A DNA stretch of 13,737 nucleotides, from assembly GCA_035515475.1 (NCBI GenBank), contig DATJBF010000061.1, positions 1-13,737 of the forward strand, in the 5' to 3' direction. Made by a program: the position numbers and the translations under genes. The notes under the pieces are model-generated. The model saw only the letters and a program-made list of their open reading frames with translations, was not told the DNA's origin and did not search any database. Each line of letters begins with the position of its first letter. Positions within the stretch are counted from its first letter, which is position 1. The DNA comes from DATJBF01 sp035515475 (GTDB lineage Bacteria; Verrucomicrobiota; Verrucomicrobiia; Palsa-1439). Below, piece after piece: positions 1-7,236 of this stretch.

Positions 1-600
1 CGCGCGACCCGCCAGCGACGGATCGTGCAGGAAATTGGGCGCGAGCAGGAACGCAAAGGCGAGCCCGCCGAGGATCGAGCCGATGTTGAACATCATGGAC
101 GCACTGGCCGGCACGCCGAAGCGGTGTTTGGCGTTGAGCATTCCCATCGCCAGCGCCGCCAGCGCGACCATGAGCAGGAACGGGAACATAATGCGCGTGA
201 GCGTGGTGGTCAGCTCCGTCTTGCCCGGAATCTGGCCGAAGCCCGGCGCGATGAGGCGCACGATCCAAGGGGAAATGATGATGCCGACGACCGTGACCAG
301 TCCCAGGACGATGATCAACGCGTTGAGAATCAGGTTGGCCAGACGCCAGGCGGCCTTATCGTTCTCGGCGGAGAGTTTTTGGGAGAAGGTGGCGACGAAT
401 GCCGCCGACAGAGCCCCTTCGGCAAACAGATCCCGCAACAGATTGGGAATGCGAAACGCGGTCACGAAGGCGTCGAACTCGCGGTGGGCGCCGAACAGCG
501 CGGCCAACACCTGCTCGCGGACCAGGCCGAGCACGCGGCTGCCAAGCACCGCAAGGCTGACCGTGCGCGCCGAGCGGGTGACGCTGTGCCCTTGGCTCAT
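1..600 (-). CDS. murJ: MurJ/MviN lipid II flippase (N-terminal 200 residues, cut by window edge)
   Basis: This is an inner-membrane multi-pass protein of the MOP superfamily. In this family it flips lipid II, the undecaprenyl-linked peptidoglycan precursor, to the periplasm. Reading the minus strand from ATG at 600 stays open for 200 codons to the window edge, so the C-terminal half or more is missing. The family hallmark lies at residues 50-71 (R-IPNLLRDLFAEGALSAAF, then V-TF), preceded by a first helix containing SRVLGLVREQ. Hydrophobic helices follow at about 85-110, 140-160 and 170-190. Its ATG overlaps the TGA of waaF (ATGA, 597-600), so translation is probably coupled and it is the third gene of the lpxK-waaF-murJ unit. 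Identification is confident; the rest of the gene cannot be judged. Confidence 0.95.
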   Translation of the reverse strand, partial: MSQGHSVTRSARTVSLAVLGSRVLGLVREQVLAALFGAHREFDAFVTAFRIPNLLRDLFAEGALSAAFVATFSQKLSAENDKAAWRLANLILNALIIVLGLVTVVGIIISPWIVRLIAPGFGQIPGKTELTTTLTRIMFPFLLMVALAALAMGMLNAKHRFGVPASASMMFNIGSILGGLAFAFLLAPNFLHDPSLAGRA

Positions 601-1712
601 GTTTGCCAATAAGGCTTATCGGTGACGATCACTCGTTTAAGCACGGCAGAGACGACGGCGTCGACTTCGATGCGGTTCATGCAACGGAAATCGATGGGGC
701 ACTTGCGCAGGAAGCACGGGCTGCACTCGACCGGTTGGCGGATGACGACGCTATCGGTGCCCATCGGCCCGGTCAGTTCGGGTGACGTGGAACCCCAGAT
801 GCTCACGACGGGCGTGCCGATGGCGGCGGCGACGTGCATCGGGCCGGTGTCGTTCGTCAGCAGCACCTTGCAAAACCTCAGTAACGCACAGAGATCGAGC
901 AGCGTGGTCCGGCCGGCGACGTTGATGACGGTGTCCTGGTCGAGCCGCGCCATGCGGAGTTTTTGCTCGACCGACGCAGCGATGGGGGCGTCGCCGCGGC
1001 CTCCCAAGATGAGCCAGCGGCAGTCCGTGCGCTCGGAAACTTTGACGGCGACTTCGGCAAACCGCTCGGCCGGCCAGCGTTTGGCCGGGCCGTACGCGGC
1101 GCCGGGGTTGAGGGCGACAACGGGGCGGCCGTCGTCGCGTAGAAATTTGTTCAGTCCGGGGAGTTCTTCGGTGGCGAGAAAAATGCGCGGGGGGACCGGC
1201 TCGGAATTGCCGCCGAGGTACCCAACGATGTCGAGATAGTGCTGGGACTGGTGGCGCAACGACCGGAACACCTTCACCTTGAATTCCTTGTCCGCCACGA
1301 TCCGCTTTTCATAGGCGGCCCGTTCGGCCCGGGGTTGCGGAACCACGTCGGTGAGGAAGAACCGCCGCCAATGTCCGGCGAAACCAATGCGCCGGGGGAT
1401 TTGGGCGCGTTTGCATTCCCAGGCGGAGCGCAGGGAGTTGGGAAAGATGATGGCGACGTCGAACTTGCGTTCGCGGAGTTGTCCGACGTTGACCCGGCGA
1501 CCAAGGGGAATGATTTCGTTGATGAAGGGGTTGTGAACCCAGAGATCGTGGAATTTGCCGGGACAGAGGAGGACAATGTGCGATTCGGGCGCGAATTCGC
1601 GGAGCCGCTGGATGGCCGGCATGGTCATGACCGAGTCACCAATCCAGTTCGTCGAGCGAACGAGGATTTTCGTGCCGCGGCTATCGATGGCAGATTTTGT
1701 CGACGGCGTCAT
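597..1712 (-). CDS. waaF: ADP-heptose:LPS heptosyltransferase II (GT9 family)
   Basis: A 371-residue cytoplasmic or membrane-associated glycosyltransferase that in this family adds an L-glycero-D-manno-heptose to the inner core of lipopolysaccharide from ADP-heptose. The N-terminal Rossmann segment is at residues 15-36 (KILVRSTNWIGDSVMTMPAI), with the WaaF-typical NWIGD. The donor-binding signature NDTGPMHVAAAIGTP starts near 287 and is followed by SIWGSTSPELTGP. A Cys-rich stretch with CSPCFLRKCP is near 330, as in many WaaF proteins. I chose ATG at 1712 rather than the upstream in-frame ATG at 1784: it has AAAGGA about 5 nt upstream, and the extra 24 residues do not look like family sequence. 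The start lies inside the 3' end of lpxK (32-bp overlap), and the TGA overlaps the murJ ATG. It could act on a heptose-like donor other than the canonical one. Confidence 0.9.
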   Translation of the reverse strand: MTPSTKSAIDSRGTKILVRSTNWIGDSVMTMPAIQRLREFAPESHIVLLCPGKFHDLWVHNPFINEIIPLGRRVNVGQLRERKFDVAIIFPNSLRSAWECKRAQIPRRIGFAGHWRRFFLTDVVPQPRAERAAYEKRIVADKEFKVKVFRSLRHQSQHYLDIVGYLGGNSEPVPPRIFLATEELPGLNKFLRDDGRPVVALNPGAAYGPAKRWPAERFAEVAVKVSERTDCRWLILGGRGDAPIAASVEQKLRMARLDQDTVINVAGRTTLLDLCALLRFCKVLLTNDTGPMHVAAAIGTPVVSIWGSTSPELTGPMGTDSVVIRQPVECSPCFLRKCPIDFRCMNRIEVDAVVSAVLKRVIVTDKPYWQT

Positions 1713-2841
1713 CGAAATCCTTTGCGCCCGAGAGAATGCGAATCTCGACCCGCAGGTAGTAAATGGGAATGTCGCGGCGGTCAATCTTGGGGAAACGCAC
1801 CGCGTCCTTTTCCGTGGTGAGAATGGCGGCGGCGCCGCGCTTGAGGCTGCGGTTGATCATGTTGATGATTTCTTGTTGCGAATAGCGGTGGTGATCGGCG
1901 TACCGCTTGGCGTAGATGATGTTCGCCCCCAGGCCGCGCAGGCCGTCCTCAAAGCTTTCGGGGACGGCGATGCCGGAGATGGCGGCGACCTTGAGGTTCT
2001 CCAGAGTCTTCAACGGATGGCGTTCGCCGGTGAAGACGTCCTGCAGGTAGAGCGGCTGGTGGGCGCACTCGATGATTTCGGCCCGGCCGTTAAACTGACG
2101 AATGGCCTTGCGCAATTTCTTCGCGCCCAGATCGCTGGACTTGGTGATGAAAATGTAATGGGCCCGTTTGAGGTTGGTGATGGGTTCGCGCAGCGTGCCG
2201 CGCGGCAGGAGATAATGGTTGCCGAACGGGTTGTTGCGATCAATGAGGCAGATGTCGAGCCGGCTCTTGAGCGCCAGATACTGAAAGCCGTCGTCCAGGA
2301 GAAGCGTGTCGCAACCGTACTTGGAAATCGCGTAGCGGCCACTCTTCACGCGATCCTTGTCGACGAGAACGACGACGTCTTTGAGATTGGAGGCGAGCAT
2401 GTAGGGCTCGTCGCCGGCCTGTTCGCTGTCCAGCAGCAGGGAGCGACCATCGGAAACGACCTTGGGCGGAATCTTGTCTTCCCGAAACGTGATCTTGGCC
2501 AGCGCCCGTTGCCAGAGCGGACGCGGGACACTTTTGTATCCGCGCGAAAGGATGGCGACCCGGCGGCCGCGTTGTTGGAGCGCGCGCGCAAACACTTCGA
2601 CCACGGGGGTCTTGCCCGTGCCGCCGACGCTGAGGTTGCCGATGCTGACGACCTGGCAACCGAGTGTGTGGTCGCGGAAGATGCGGTGCTGCCAGAGGTA
2701 CAACCGCACTTGCATGCCGGCTTCGTAGACCTTGGACAAACCCAACAACGCCGCGCTGGTGAGTCGCGCGAGCCAATCACGGCGGCGCTCGAAAATGACG
2801 TCGAGAGCGTATTGCTCGACGTTTTCTGTCCATTGCCACAT
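1681..2841 (-). CDS. lpxK: Tetraacyldisaccharide 4'-kinase
   Basis: LpxK phosphorylates the 4' position of tetraacyldisaccharide 1-phosphate with ATP at the inner membrane, giving lipid IVA in the Raetz lipid A pathway. The protein has 386 residues, somewhat longer than the proteobacterial enzyme. A hydrophobic/amphipathic N-terminal segment is at about 28-50. It is followed by VVSIGNLSVGGTGKTPVVE with the Walker A motif GGTGKT at 73-78, SRGYKS at 99-104, GDEP at 143-146, DDGFQY at 183-188 and LPRGTLREP at 212-220. Most homologues read DDGFQH, so the Tyr in place of His is a small oddity. It is the first gene of lpxK-waaF-murJ, with a candidate promoter immediately upstream and waaF starting within its 3' end. 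The start at 2841 is the first ATG after that promoter. Confidence 0.95.
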   Translation of the reverse strand: MWQWTENVEQYALDVIFERRRDWLARLTSAALLGLSKVYEAGMQVRLYLWQHRIFRDHTLGCQVVSIGNLSVGGTGKTPVVEVFARALQQRGRRVAILSRGYKSVPRPLWQRALAKITFREDKIPPKVVSDGRSLLLDSEQAGDEPYMLASNLKDVVVLVDKDRVKSGRYAISKYGCDTLLLDDGFQYLALKSRLDICLIDRNNPFGNHYLLPRGTLREPITNLKRAHYIFITKSSDLGAKKLRKAIRQFNGRAEIIECAHQPLYLQDVFTGERHPLKTLENLKVAAISGIAVPESFEDGLRGLGANIIYAKRYADHHRYSQQEIINMINRSLKRGAAAILTTEKDAVRFPKIDRRDIPIYYLRVEIRILSGAKDFDDAVDKICHR

Positions 2842-2849
2842 GCTCGCCT

Positions 2850-2878
2850 ATAGTGCCGTAGCGTGTGACGACGGTCAA
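2850..2878 (-). promoter_or_regulatory. Candidate sigma70-type promoter of lpxK
   Basis: On the minus strand, TTGACC (2878-2873) is followed by a 17-bp spacer and CACTAT (2855-2850). The -35 is a 5/6 match. The -10 is weak, but it keeps the important A at its second and T at its sixth position. Transcription would begin about 2-3 nt before the lpxK ATG, so the message would be almost leaderless. Only a weak AGGCGAG lies before the start codon. Confidence 0.5.
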
Positions 2879-2922
2879 GCTAACCGCGGGTCGGGGCTGC
2901 TTCCGGCGCCATGGCCCGTGAC

Positions 2923-2960
2923 GAAAAACAGAAGCGCCCGACCGCCCAAGCGGTCGAGCG
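2923..2960 (-). terminator. Intrinsic terminator of the PEP-CTERM gene pair
   Basis: Reading the minus strand, an 11-bp stem (CGCTCGACCGC paired with GCGGTCGGGCG, one G-T wobble) closes a TTGG loop. It is followed by CTTCTGTTTTT. The hairpin occupies 2935-2960 and the T-rich tract 2925-2934. It begins 28 nt after the stop codon at 2988, ends the PEP-CTERM transcript and separates it from lpxK. Confidence 0.85.
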
Positions 2961-2987
2961 ACCGTCGAAGACGACCATTCGCTGGCC

Positions 2988-3818
2988 TTAACGTCGCCGG
3001 CAACGCTTCCCGGACAGCAGCGCGAGCAAGCCGGCGAGCGACAAAGCCATGGTGCTCGGCTCGGGAATCTCGGCTGTCTGCGAGAACAGGTCGTCGACCG
3101 TGAGAAGCAGCCCTCGATACCGCTTTGCGGAGTGGACGCCGTCGAACGTTATATCCTCTTGGACGTAGAGTCTCTCACGAGGTTGGGTCAGCACGACGAG
3201 GTCGCTGAATACGGGATTCGGGTGGCCCGGATTGAGGACATCCAATTGTGCGACCTTGTCCTGGCAGGACTGGTCGGTGAAGACTTTCTCGATGACGGAA
3301 GAAAAAGTGTTCCCGCACGCGGAATCGCTGTCGTCCAGATGAACGCCAGAAATCAAGCGGTTGGGGTCCATCACGGTGACCGAGTAACAAATCGTCAGAT
3401 CCTTGGCGGTCTTACTGGTCCCTGCCCAGGGGGTCGAAAACGAGAGGCCGCAACCCATATCGTTTGCCAGCGCCGTTACCGAGACTGCGGAGGACTGCAA
3501 GTCGTTTTGACGCGTCCAGTCGCCATCCTTGAAGTGAAAAGAGAAATCGGCGAATAGCTTGTCGCTAACTTGAAGGGACAACCCCTGGCAACCTGTGAGA
3601 CACGAGAACTTGATCGACTGACCAGGATCCAGATCGACAACCCGGCCCGCGGTCGATCCATCGTCGGGGCCGATGCATTGACTCGCTGGACCCGGGTCGG
3701 TGCTGTGAGCCTGGACGGAGCCAACGAGACTAGACGAGAGCAGGAGCGAGGCGATCAGCCGACCCCCGGGACACCCCCGCCTCGAAACTGACTGCACATG
3801 CCCCAGAATCTTTGACAT
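2988..3818 (-). CDS. PEP-CTERM surface protein, cysteine-rich paralogue
   Basis: A 276-residue exported protein of unknown specific function. Visible parts are a signal peptide (hydrophobic 21-33, likely cleavage after VQA at 37), a predicted beta-type ectodomain at about 38-250, and a C-terminal sorting signal. That signal is PEPST at 252-256, a hydrophobic helix to about 270 and a KRCRRR tail. In PEP-CTERM systems such tails are recognised by an exosortase; none is in this window. The ectodomain aligns over its whole length with the gene just upstream (SLQV-DKLF-DF near 81-92, NDLQSS at 105-110, TKD-like and LIS-HL segments, FSQ before PEPST). Unlike its partner it has seven ectodomain cysteines (48, 73, 77, 123, 144, 168, 185). 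Its ATG directly abuts the upstream TGA (TGAATG), and GGAGG lies 9 nt before the ATG inside the upstream gene, so the two are co-transcribed and probably coupled. Confidence 0.9.
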   Translation of the reverse strand: MSKILGHVQSVSRRGCPGGRLIASLLLSSSLVGSVQAHSTDPGPASQCIGPDDGSTAGRVVDLDPGQSIKFSCLTGCQGLSLQVSDKLFADFSFHFKDGDWTRQNDLQSSAVSVTALANDMGCGLSFSTPWAGTSKTAKDLTICYSVTVMDPNRLISGVHLDDSDSACGNTFSSVIEKVFTDQSCQDKVAQLDVLNPGHPNPVFSDLVVLTQPRERLYVQEDITFDGVHSAKRYRGLLLTVDDLFSQTAEIPEPSTMALSLAGLLALLSGKRCRRR

Positions 3819-4604
3819 TCAACGGCGCCTCCGACGGATGTCGACCGTCTGAGCACGCTTCGTTCGGCGCGTCACGAGCAGCAGGCCGATCAACCCGGCG
3901 ACCAACAAAACAAGCGTGCTCGGTTCGGGAACCTGCGAAAAAGTCTGGTCCACGATGGAAATGTGCGCTGAATCATCACCTCCTGAGCCGTAAGCATGGG
4001 TAATGATGTCCTTCTCGACCCAGATTTTGGCTTGGGGCACGGGAAAAGCAGCCGAGGGCGAGAAATCGGCCGAATTTCCCGGGTTACCCACATTCAGAGT
4101 GGCAATGGAATCGCCGCCGAATCCATTGGTGTAGATATTCTCCGAGACGTCTGCGCGAGCCAGACCGATGGCGGAACTCACGAAGGACAAGTGTGCGTCG
4201 GATATCAGGTTGGCTGAGTTCAGCACCTGTACGGAGAACTCCAGCTTCACGTCTTTGGTCTCATTACTGACGGCTTCCAGCGGCAACTGAAACTCGAGGC
4301 CGAACCCGATCTGGTTGGACAACGAAGAAACCAGGACCATGGATGACTGGAGATCGTTGCCCGCATTCGCATCGGTGTCGGTATACCCGAAGATGAAATC
4401 ACTGAAAAGTTTGTCTCCCACTTGCAGCGACAACCCATTGGTAAGCTGCGAGAGCTGGATCGAGTCGCCGAGGCTGAGATTGGTGATTTGGGCAAAGCCC
4501 GAACTTACAAAGCCACCTGAGAGCAAGAGTGAGGTGATAACTGCCGAAACCCAACCGCGCCATCCCGCCACGACGGGCCGGGCCACGCCCAGTACCCTAA
4601 GCAT
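3819..4604 (-). CDS. PEP-CTERM surface protein, cysteine-free paralogue
   Basis: A 261-residue exported protein with unknown ligand or role. It has a long basic signal peptide (hydrophobic 19-34, likely cleavage after GFA at 38) and an ectodomain at 39-222. It ends in VDQTFSQVPEPST (PEPST 226-230), a hydrophobic helix 231-244 and an arginine-rich tail ending in five Arg. From memory, the sequence GDKLFSDF at 63-70 and the V-KDI...DQTFSQ-PEP ending resemble a recurrent ectodomain type of PEP-CTERM proteins in Verrucomicrobia, Planctomycetes and cyanobacteria. It contains no cysteine at all. GGAGGG lies about 7 nt upstream of the ATG. It is the first gene of a two-gene unit with its paralogue at 2988-3818. 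A candidate promoter is at 4689-4717, leaving a leader of nearly 80 nt. Confidence 0.9.
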   Translation of the reverse strand: MLRVLGVARPVVAGWRGWVSAVITSLLLSGGFVSSGFAQITNLSLGDSIQLSQLTNGLSLQVGDKLFSDFIFGYTDTDANAGNDLQSSMVLVSSLSNQIGFGLEFQLPLEAVSNETKDVKLEFSVQVLNSANLISDAHLSFVSSAIGLARADVSENIYTNGFGGDSIATLNVGNPGNSADFSPSAAFPVPQAKIWVEKDIITHAYGSGGDDSAHISIVDQTFSQVPEPSTLVLLVAGLIGLLLVTRRTKRAQTVDIRRRRR

Positions 4605-4688
4605 TCGACTTCCCTCCGGACCACAAACATCTTTACTTGACTGACCTCGCCCCGGTCACCGTTAAGTCAAACGCTCTACCCGGTCCGC

Positions 4689-4717
4689 ATGATAGGAAAA
4701 CCGTGGGTTGGGCACAA
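4689..4717 (-). promoter_or_regulatory. Candidate promoter of the PEP-CTERM operon
   Basis: On the minus strand, TTGTGC (4717-4712), a 17-bp spacer and TATCAT (4694-4689) form a plausible sigma70 promoter. The -10 is a 5/6 match and the -35 is weaker. The predicted start near 4682 leaves a leader of about 78 nt before the ATG at 4604. This leader contains a second TTGACT (4670-4665) and a TGACC/GGTCA inverted repeat, which could be regulatory. Confidence 0.5.
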
Positions 4718-4809
4718 TCGGTGCCGCGCCTGATTCATGCCTGGGAAACCTGCCGAGCCCCCGTGGTAAAGTTTCCTAGTCGTTCGTCAACGTTCATCAG
4801 AAGCGTGCG

Positions 4810-4919
4810 GGGAGGGCGAAGTTTACCCGCCTCTGGCGGCGCCACAGGCGACCAGGGCTCCTGCTGAGCCGCGGCGTTGACGGAGAAAACGGTCGGCTCG
4901 CCGGGAGGCTCGCCCTCCC
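4810..4919. repeat. 110-bp intergenic element with perfect 10-bp terminal inverted repeats
   Basis: The left end GGGAGGGCGA (4810-4819) is the exact reverse complement of the right end TCGCCCTCCC (4910-4919). Inside are further inverted repeats. CGCCTcTGGCG-g-CGCCAcAGGCG at 4828-4850 has two 5-bp arm pairs and one C-C mismatch. GGCTC-ctgct-GAGCC is at 4856-4870. GGGAGG...CCTCCC at 4903-4919 overlaps the right end. GGCTCGCC occurs twice near the right end (4895 and 4907). It has no open reading frame of its own. The architecture is that of a REP/MITE-like non-autonomous repeat. From memory, GGGAGGGCGAGCC-type ends recur in intergenic DNA of verrucomicrobia, but I could not check copy number. 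Confidence 0.6.
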
Positions 4920-5047
4920 AATCAAGGTTGACCGGGCACTAGGTGCTGGCGCGGAACTCGGAGGCGGGAGGTTGCCGTACGGCCCGTTTCGGGCCCGAGG
5001 GCAGCACGTTGCCCAAGCCGGGCTTCGCCGGCGGCGCGAAAGAAGAG
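4920..5047. other. Non-coding gap downstream of rnr with hairpins
   Basis: I see no gene here. Two GC hairpins lie after the rnr stop on the minus strand: GCCGG/CCGGC at 5017-5032 with a 6-nt loop, and GGCCCG-ttt-CGGGCC at 4981-4995. Neither is followed by a T-run, so they are at best weak or factor-assisted 3' ends for rnr, or further repeat material like that at 4810-4919. Confidence 0.35.
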
Positions 5048-7195
5048 TCAGCCCTTCGGTACCACGCGGAAATCGATCTGGCGCTTGAAAACGTCCACGC
5101 GCTCCACTTGAACGCGGAGTTTGTCCCCGACTTGAATCACGCGTTTCGTGCGTCTCCCCACCAGCCGTTCGCGCCGCTCATCGTATTGATAGAAGTCGTC
5201 GTCGAGCGTGGAGATGTGGACCAGGCCCTGCACCAGGCTCTCCGGCAATTCCACAAAGATACCGAAGTTTCTCACGGTGCACACGACCGCGTCCATGACG
5301 TCGAGCTTGCCGCTCAGTAACTGCTGTTGGAAGTACTCCAGTTTCTTCAGTTCAACGGATTCGGTCTCGGCTTCGTCGGCCACGCGCTCGGTGCTCGAAA
5401 CGTGTTCGGCAATGCGCGTCAACTCCGGCACGGTATATCGGTGCCATTTCCCGTCTCGTCCCCCTCCGCGTTGCATGATGGACAGCAGGGAACGGTGAAC
5501 GACCAGATCGGCGTAGCGGCGGATGGGCGACGTGAAGTGCGTGTAGAACTTCTTCGCCAATCCGTAATGTCCAACGGGATTGGGCGAATACCGGGCCTGT
5601 TTCAGCGAGCGTAACAGGGCCAGATTGATCGCGTATTCCTCGGGCTTGCCCGCGACTTGTTTCAGCAGCTTCTGCAACTCCTGGCGATGAGTCACGTCGC
5701 CGACCTTGTACCCGAAACTCTGGGCGTACTCGCGGAAGTCGCGCAGTTTTTCCAGGTCCGGATCTTCGTGGATGCGGTAGACGCACGGCACCTGCAACTG
5801 ACAGATGTGTTTGGCGACCGCTTCGTTGGCGGCCAGCATGAACTCTTCGATGAGTTGGTGGGAGATGTCGTAGCGAACCTGCTCGATGTGCGTCGGTTTC
5901 CCCTGCTTGTCGAGGCGAACCTTGACTTCCGGGAACTCGAGGTTGAGGGAGCCGCGCCCGAACCTTTGCCCGCGCAGTTGCGATGCCAACCGCCACATCT
6001 TCTTCAGCTCGCGCGTCAGCCCGTCGCGTTCGTCGCGCGACTGAAGGCGGGCAAACGCTTCCTTGTAGGTCAGGCGGCGGCGCGAGCGGATGACACTGAG
6101 CGCAAACTCGGTCTTGCGGACCGCCAGTTTCGACGTGAACTCGACGAACACGGTCTGGGTGAGGCGATCTTCGTCGGGCCGCAGGCTGCACAGATTGTTG
6201 GATAGTTTCTCCGGCAGCATCGGCAAGACGCGGTCGACGAGATAGACGCTGTTCCCGCGCGCGTGCGCTTCGCGGTCGAGCGCCCCGTCGGGCCGGACAT
6301 AGTGCGAAACGTCCGCGATGTGCACGCCAAGGCGCCAGCCGCCGTCGGCCAACTCGTCCACATTCACCGCATCGTCGAAGTCCTTCGCGTCGTCGGGGTC
6401 GATGGTCACAATGAACTGCTGGCGGAGATCGAGTCGGGACGCGTATTCGGCAGCCGGAATCCGGTCCGGGATGCGCTCGGCCTCGGCCATGGCTTGCTCG
6501 GTGTGACGCGTCGCCAGGTGGTACTTGCGGATGATCGCCAGAATGTCGACACCCGGCGCCGTGGCTTTACCCAGTACCTCGACAATCTGGCCTTCGGGAT
6601 TGACGTGGCGCGAAGTCCAGTCGGCGAGCTTGACGACGACTTTATCGCCGACCTGGGCATTGAGCGCGGGCTTGACGTACACGTCGTGCGGCATCCGTGG
6701 ATCGTCGGGAATGGCGTAATGAAAGTGGCGGCTCTTCTGCAACGTGGCGACAATCGTTTCGCTGGCGCGCTCCAGGATGCGAATGACGCGACCCGACGGC
6801 TTGTCGGCCGACTTGAATTTCTTCCGGTCGCGATGGAGTCGGACCACCACCCGGTCACCGTGCAGTGCCACCCAGGTGTCTTCACCGGCGACGTAGATGT
6901 CGGGCCGGGGCTCGGCCGGACCTTCCGTTTCCGGCGGCGGGTCAGGGCGCACGAACGCAAACCCCCGCTCATTGAACTCGATCTTTCCCACGACCAGGTC
7001 CGCGTCTTGCGGCAGGACAAAGCAGTCCTTGCGGACGCGGACGACTTCGCCCGACCGGAGCATGTCTTCCAGGACGCGGCGGAAATCGCGGCGCTCGGCG
7101 GCGCTGAGGCGGAGTTTCTTGGCGATCTCGGCGCGGCGGAGGGGATGATAATGGGGCGAAGCGAGAAGCGTCTGGATTTTCTGACGAATGTCCAT
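5048..7195 (-). CDS. rnr: Ribonuclease R (RNB-family 3'-5' exoribonuclease)
   Basis: A 715-residue cytoplasmic processive exoribonuclease that degrades structured RNA. Domains in order are an N-terminal winged-helix segment (1-62), cold-shock/OB domains (about 65-215) and the RNB catalytic domain from about 250. The metal-binding aspartates are in TIDPDDAKDFDDAV at 264-277, followed by GVHIADVSHYV. A C-terminal S1 domain covers roughly the last 85 residues (VRNFGIFVELPESLVQGLVH). I chose ATG at 7195 because the residues before it in the same frame (up to 7414) run into the opposite-strand gene and are not RNase R-like, whereas MDIRQKIQTLL fits the winged helix. No clear ribosome-binding site precedes it, and the candidate promoter leaves only about 6 nt of leader. 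The lack of a long Lys-rich tail makes it shorter than E. coli RNase R. Confidence 0.95.
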   Translation of the reverse strand: MDIRQKIQTLLASPHYHPLRRAEIAKKLRLSAAERRDFRRVLEDMLRSGEVVRVRKDCFVLPQDADLVVGKIEFNERGFAFVRPDPPPETEGPAEPRPDIYVAGEDTWVALHGDRVVVRLHRDRKKFKSADKPSGRVIRILERASETIVATLQKSRHFHYAIPDDPRMPHDVYVKPALNAQVGDKVVVKLADWTSRHVNPEGQIVEVLGKATAPGVDILAIIRKYHLATRHTEQAMAEAERIPDRIPAAEYASRLDLRQQFIVTIDPDDAKDFDDAVNVDELADGGWRLGVHIADVSHYVRPDGALDREAHARGNSVYLVDRVLPMLPEKLSNNLCSLRPDEDRLTQTVFVEFTSKLAVRKTEFALSVIRSRRRLTYKEAFARLQSRDERDGLTRELKKMWRLASQLRGQRFGRGSLNLEFPEVKVRLDKQGKPTHIEQVRYDISHQLIEEFMLAANEAVAKHICQLQVPCVYRIHEDPDLEKLRDFREYAQSFGYKVGDVTHRQELQKLLKQVAGKPEEYAINLALLRSLKQARYSPNPVGHYGLAKKFYTHFTSPIRRYADLVVHRSLLSIMQRGGGRDGKWHRYTVPELTRIAEHVSSTERVADEAETESVELKKLEYFQQQLLSGKLDVMDAVVCTVRNFGIFVELPESLVQGLVHISTLDDDFYQYDERRERLVGRRTKRVIQVGDKLRVQVERVDVFKRQIDFRVVPKG

Positions 7196-7207
7196 TAGAG
7201 TGCGCGC

Positions 7208-7236
7208 ACGGTAGCACGGGCGGATAAGCCCACCAA
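7208..7236 (-). promoter_or_regulatory. Candidate promoter of rnr
   Basis: On the minus strand, TTGGTG (7236-7231), a 17-bp spacer and TACCGT (7213-7208) match the spacing of the other promoters here, though both boxes are only 3/6. The start point would be about 6 nt before the rnr ATG. The -35 overlaps the first base of the divergent metallopeptidase start codon. Confidence 0.4.

Noticed and set aside
1555..2853. A 432-codon open frame on the plus strand opposite lpxK and waaF
   Set aside because: Both opposite genes carry full family motifs; this frame has none.
4665..4670. TTGACT as the -35 of the PEP-CTERM operon
   Set aside because: No acceptable -10 occurs 16-18 bp downstream (AGGTCA at 17); the pair TTGTGC/TATCAT further upstream fits better.
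6263..7198. A 311-codon plus-strand frame opposite rnr
   Set aside because: It is antisense to the RNase R catalytic and OB domains and has no independent support.
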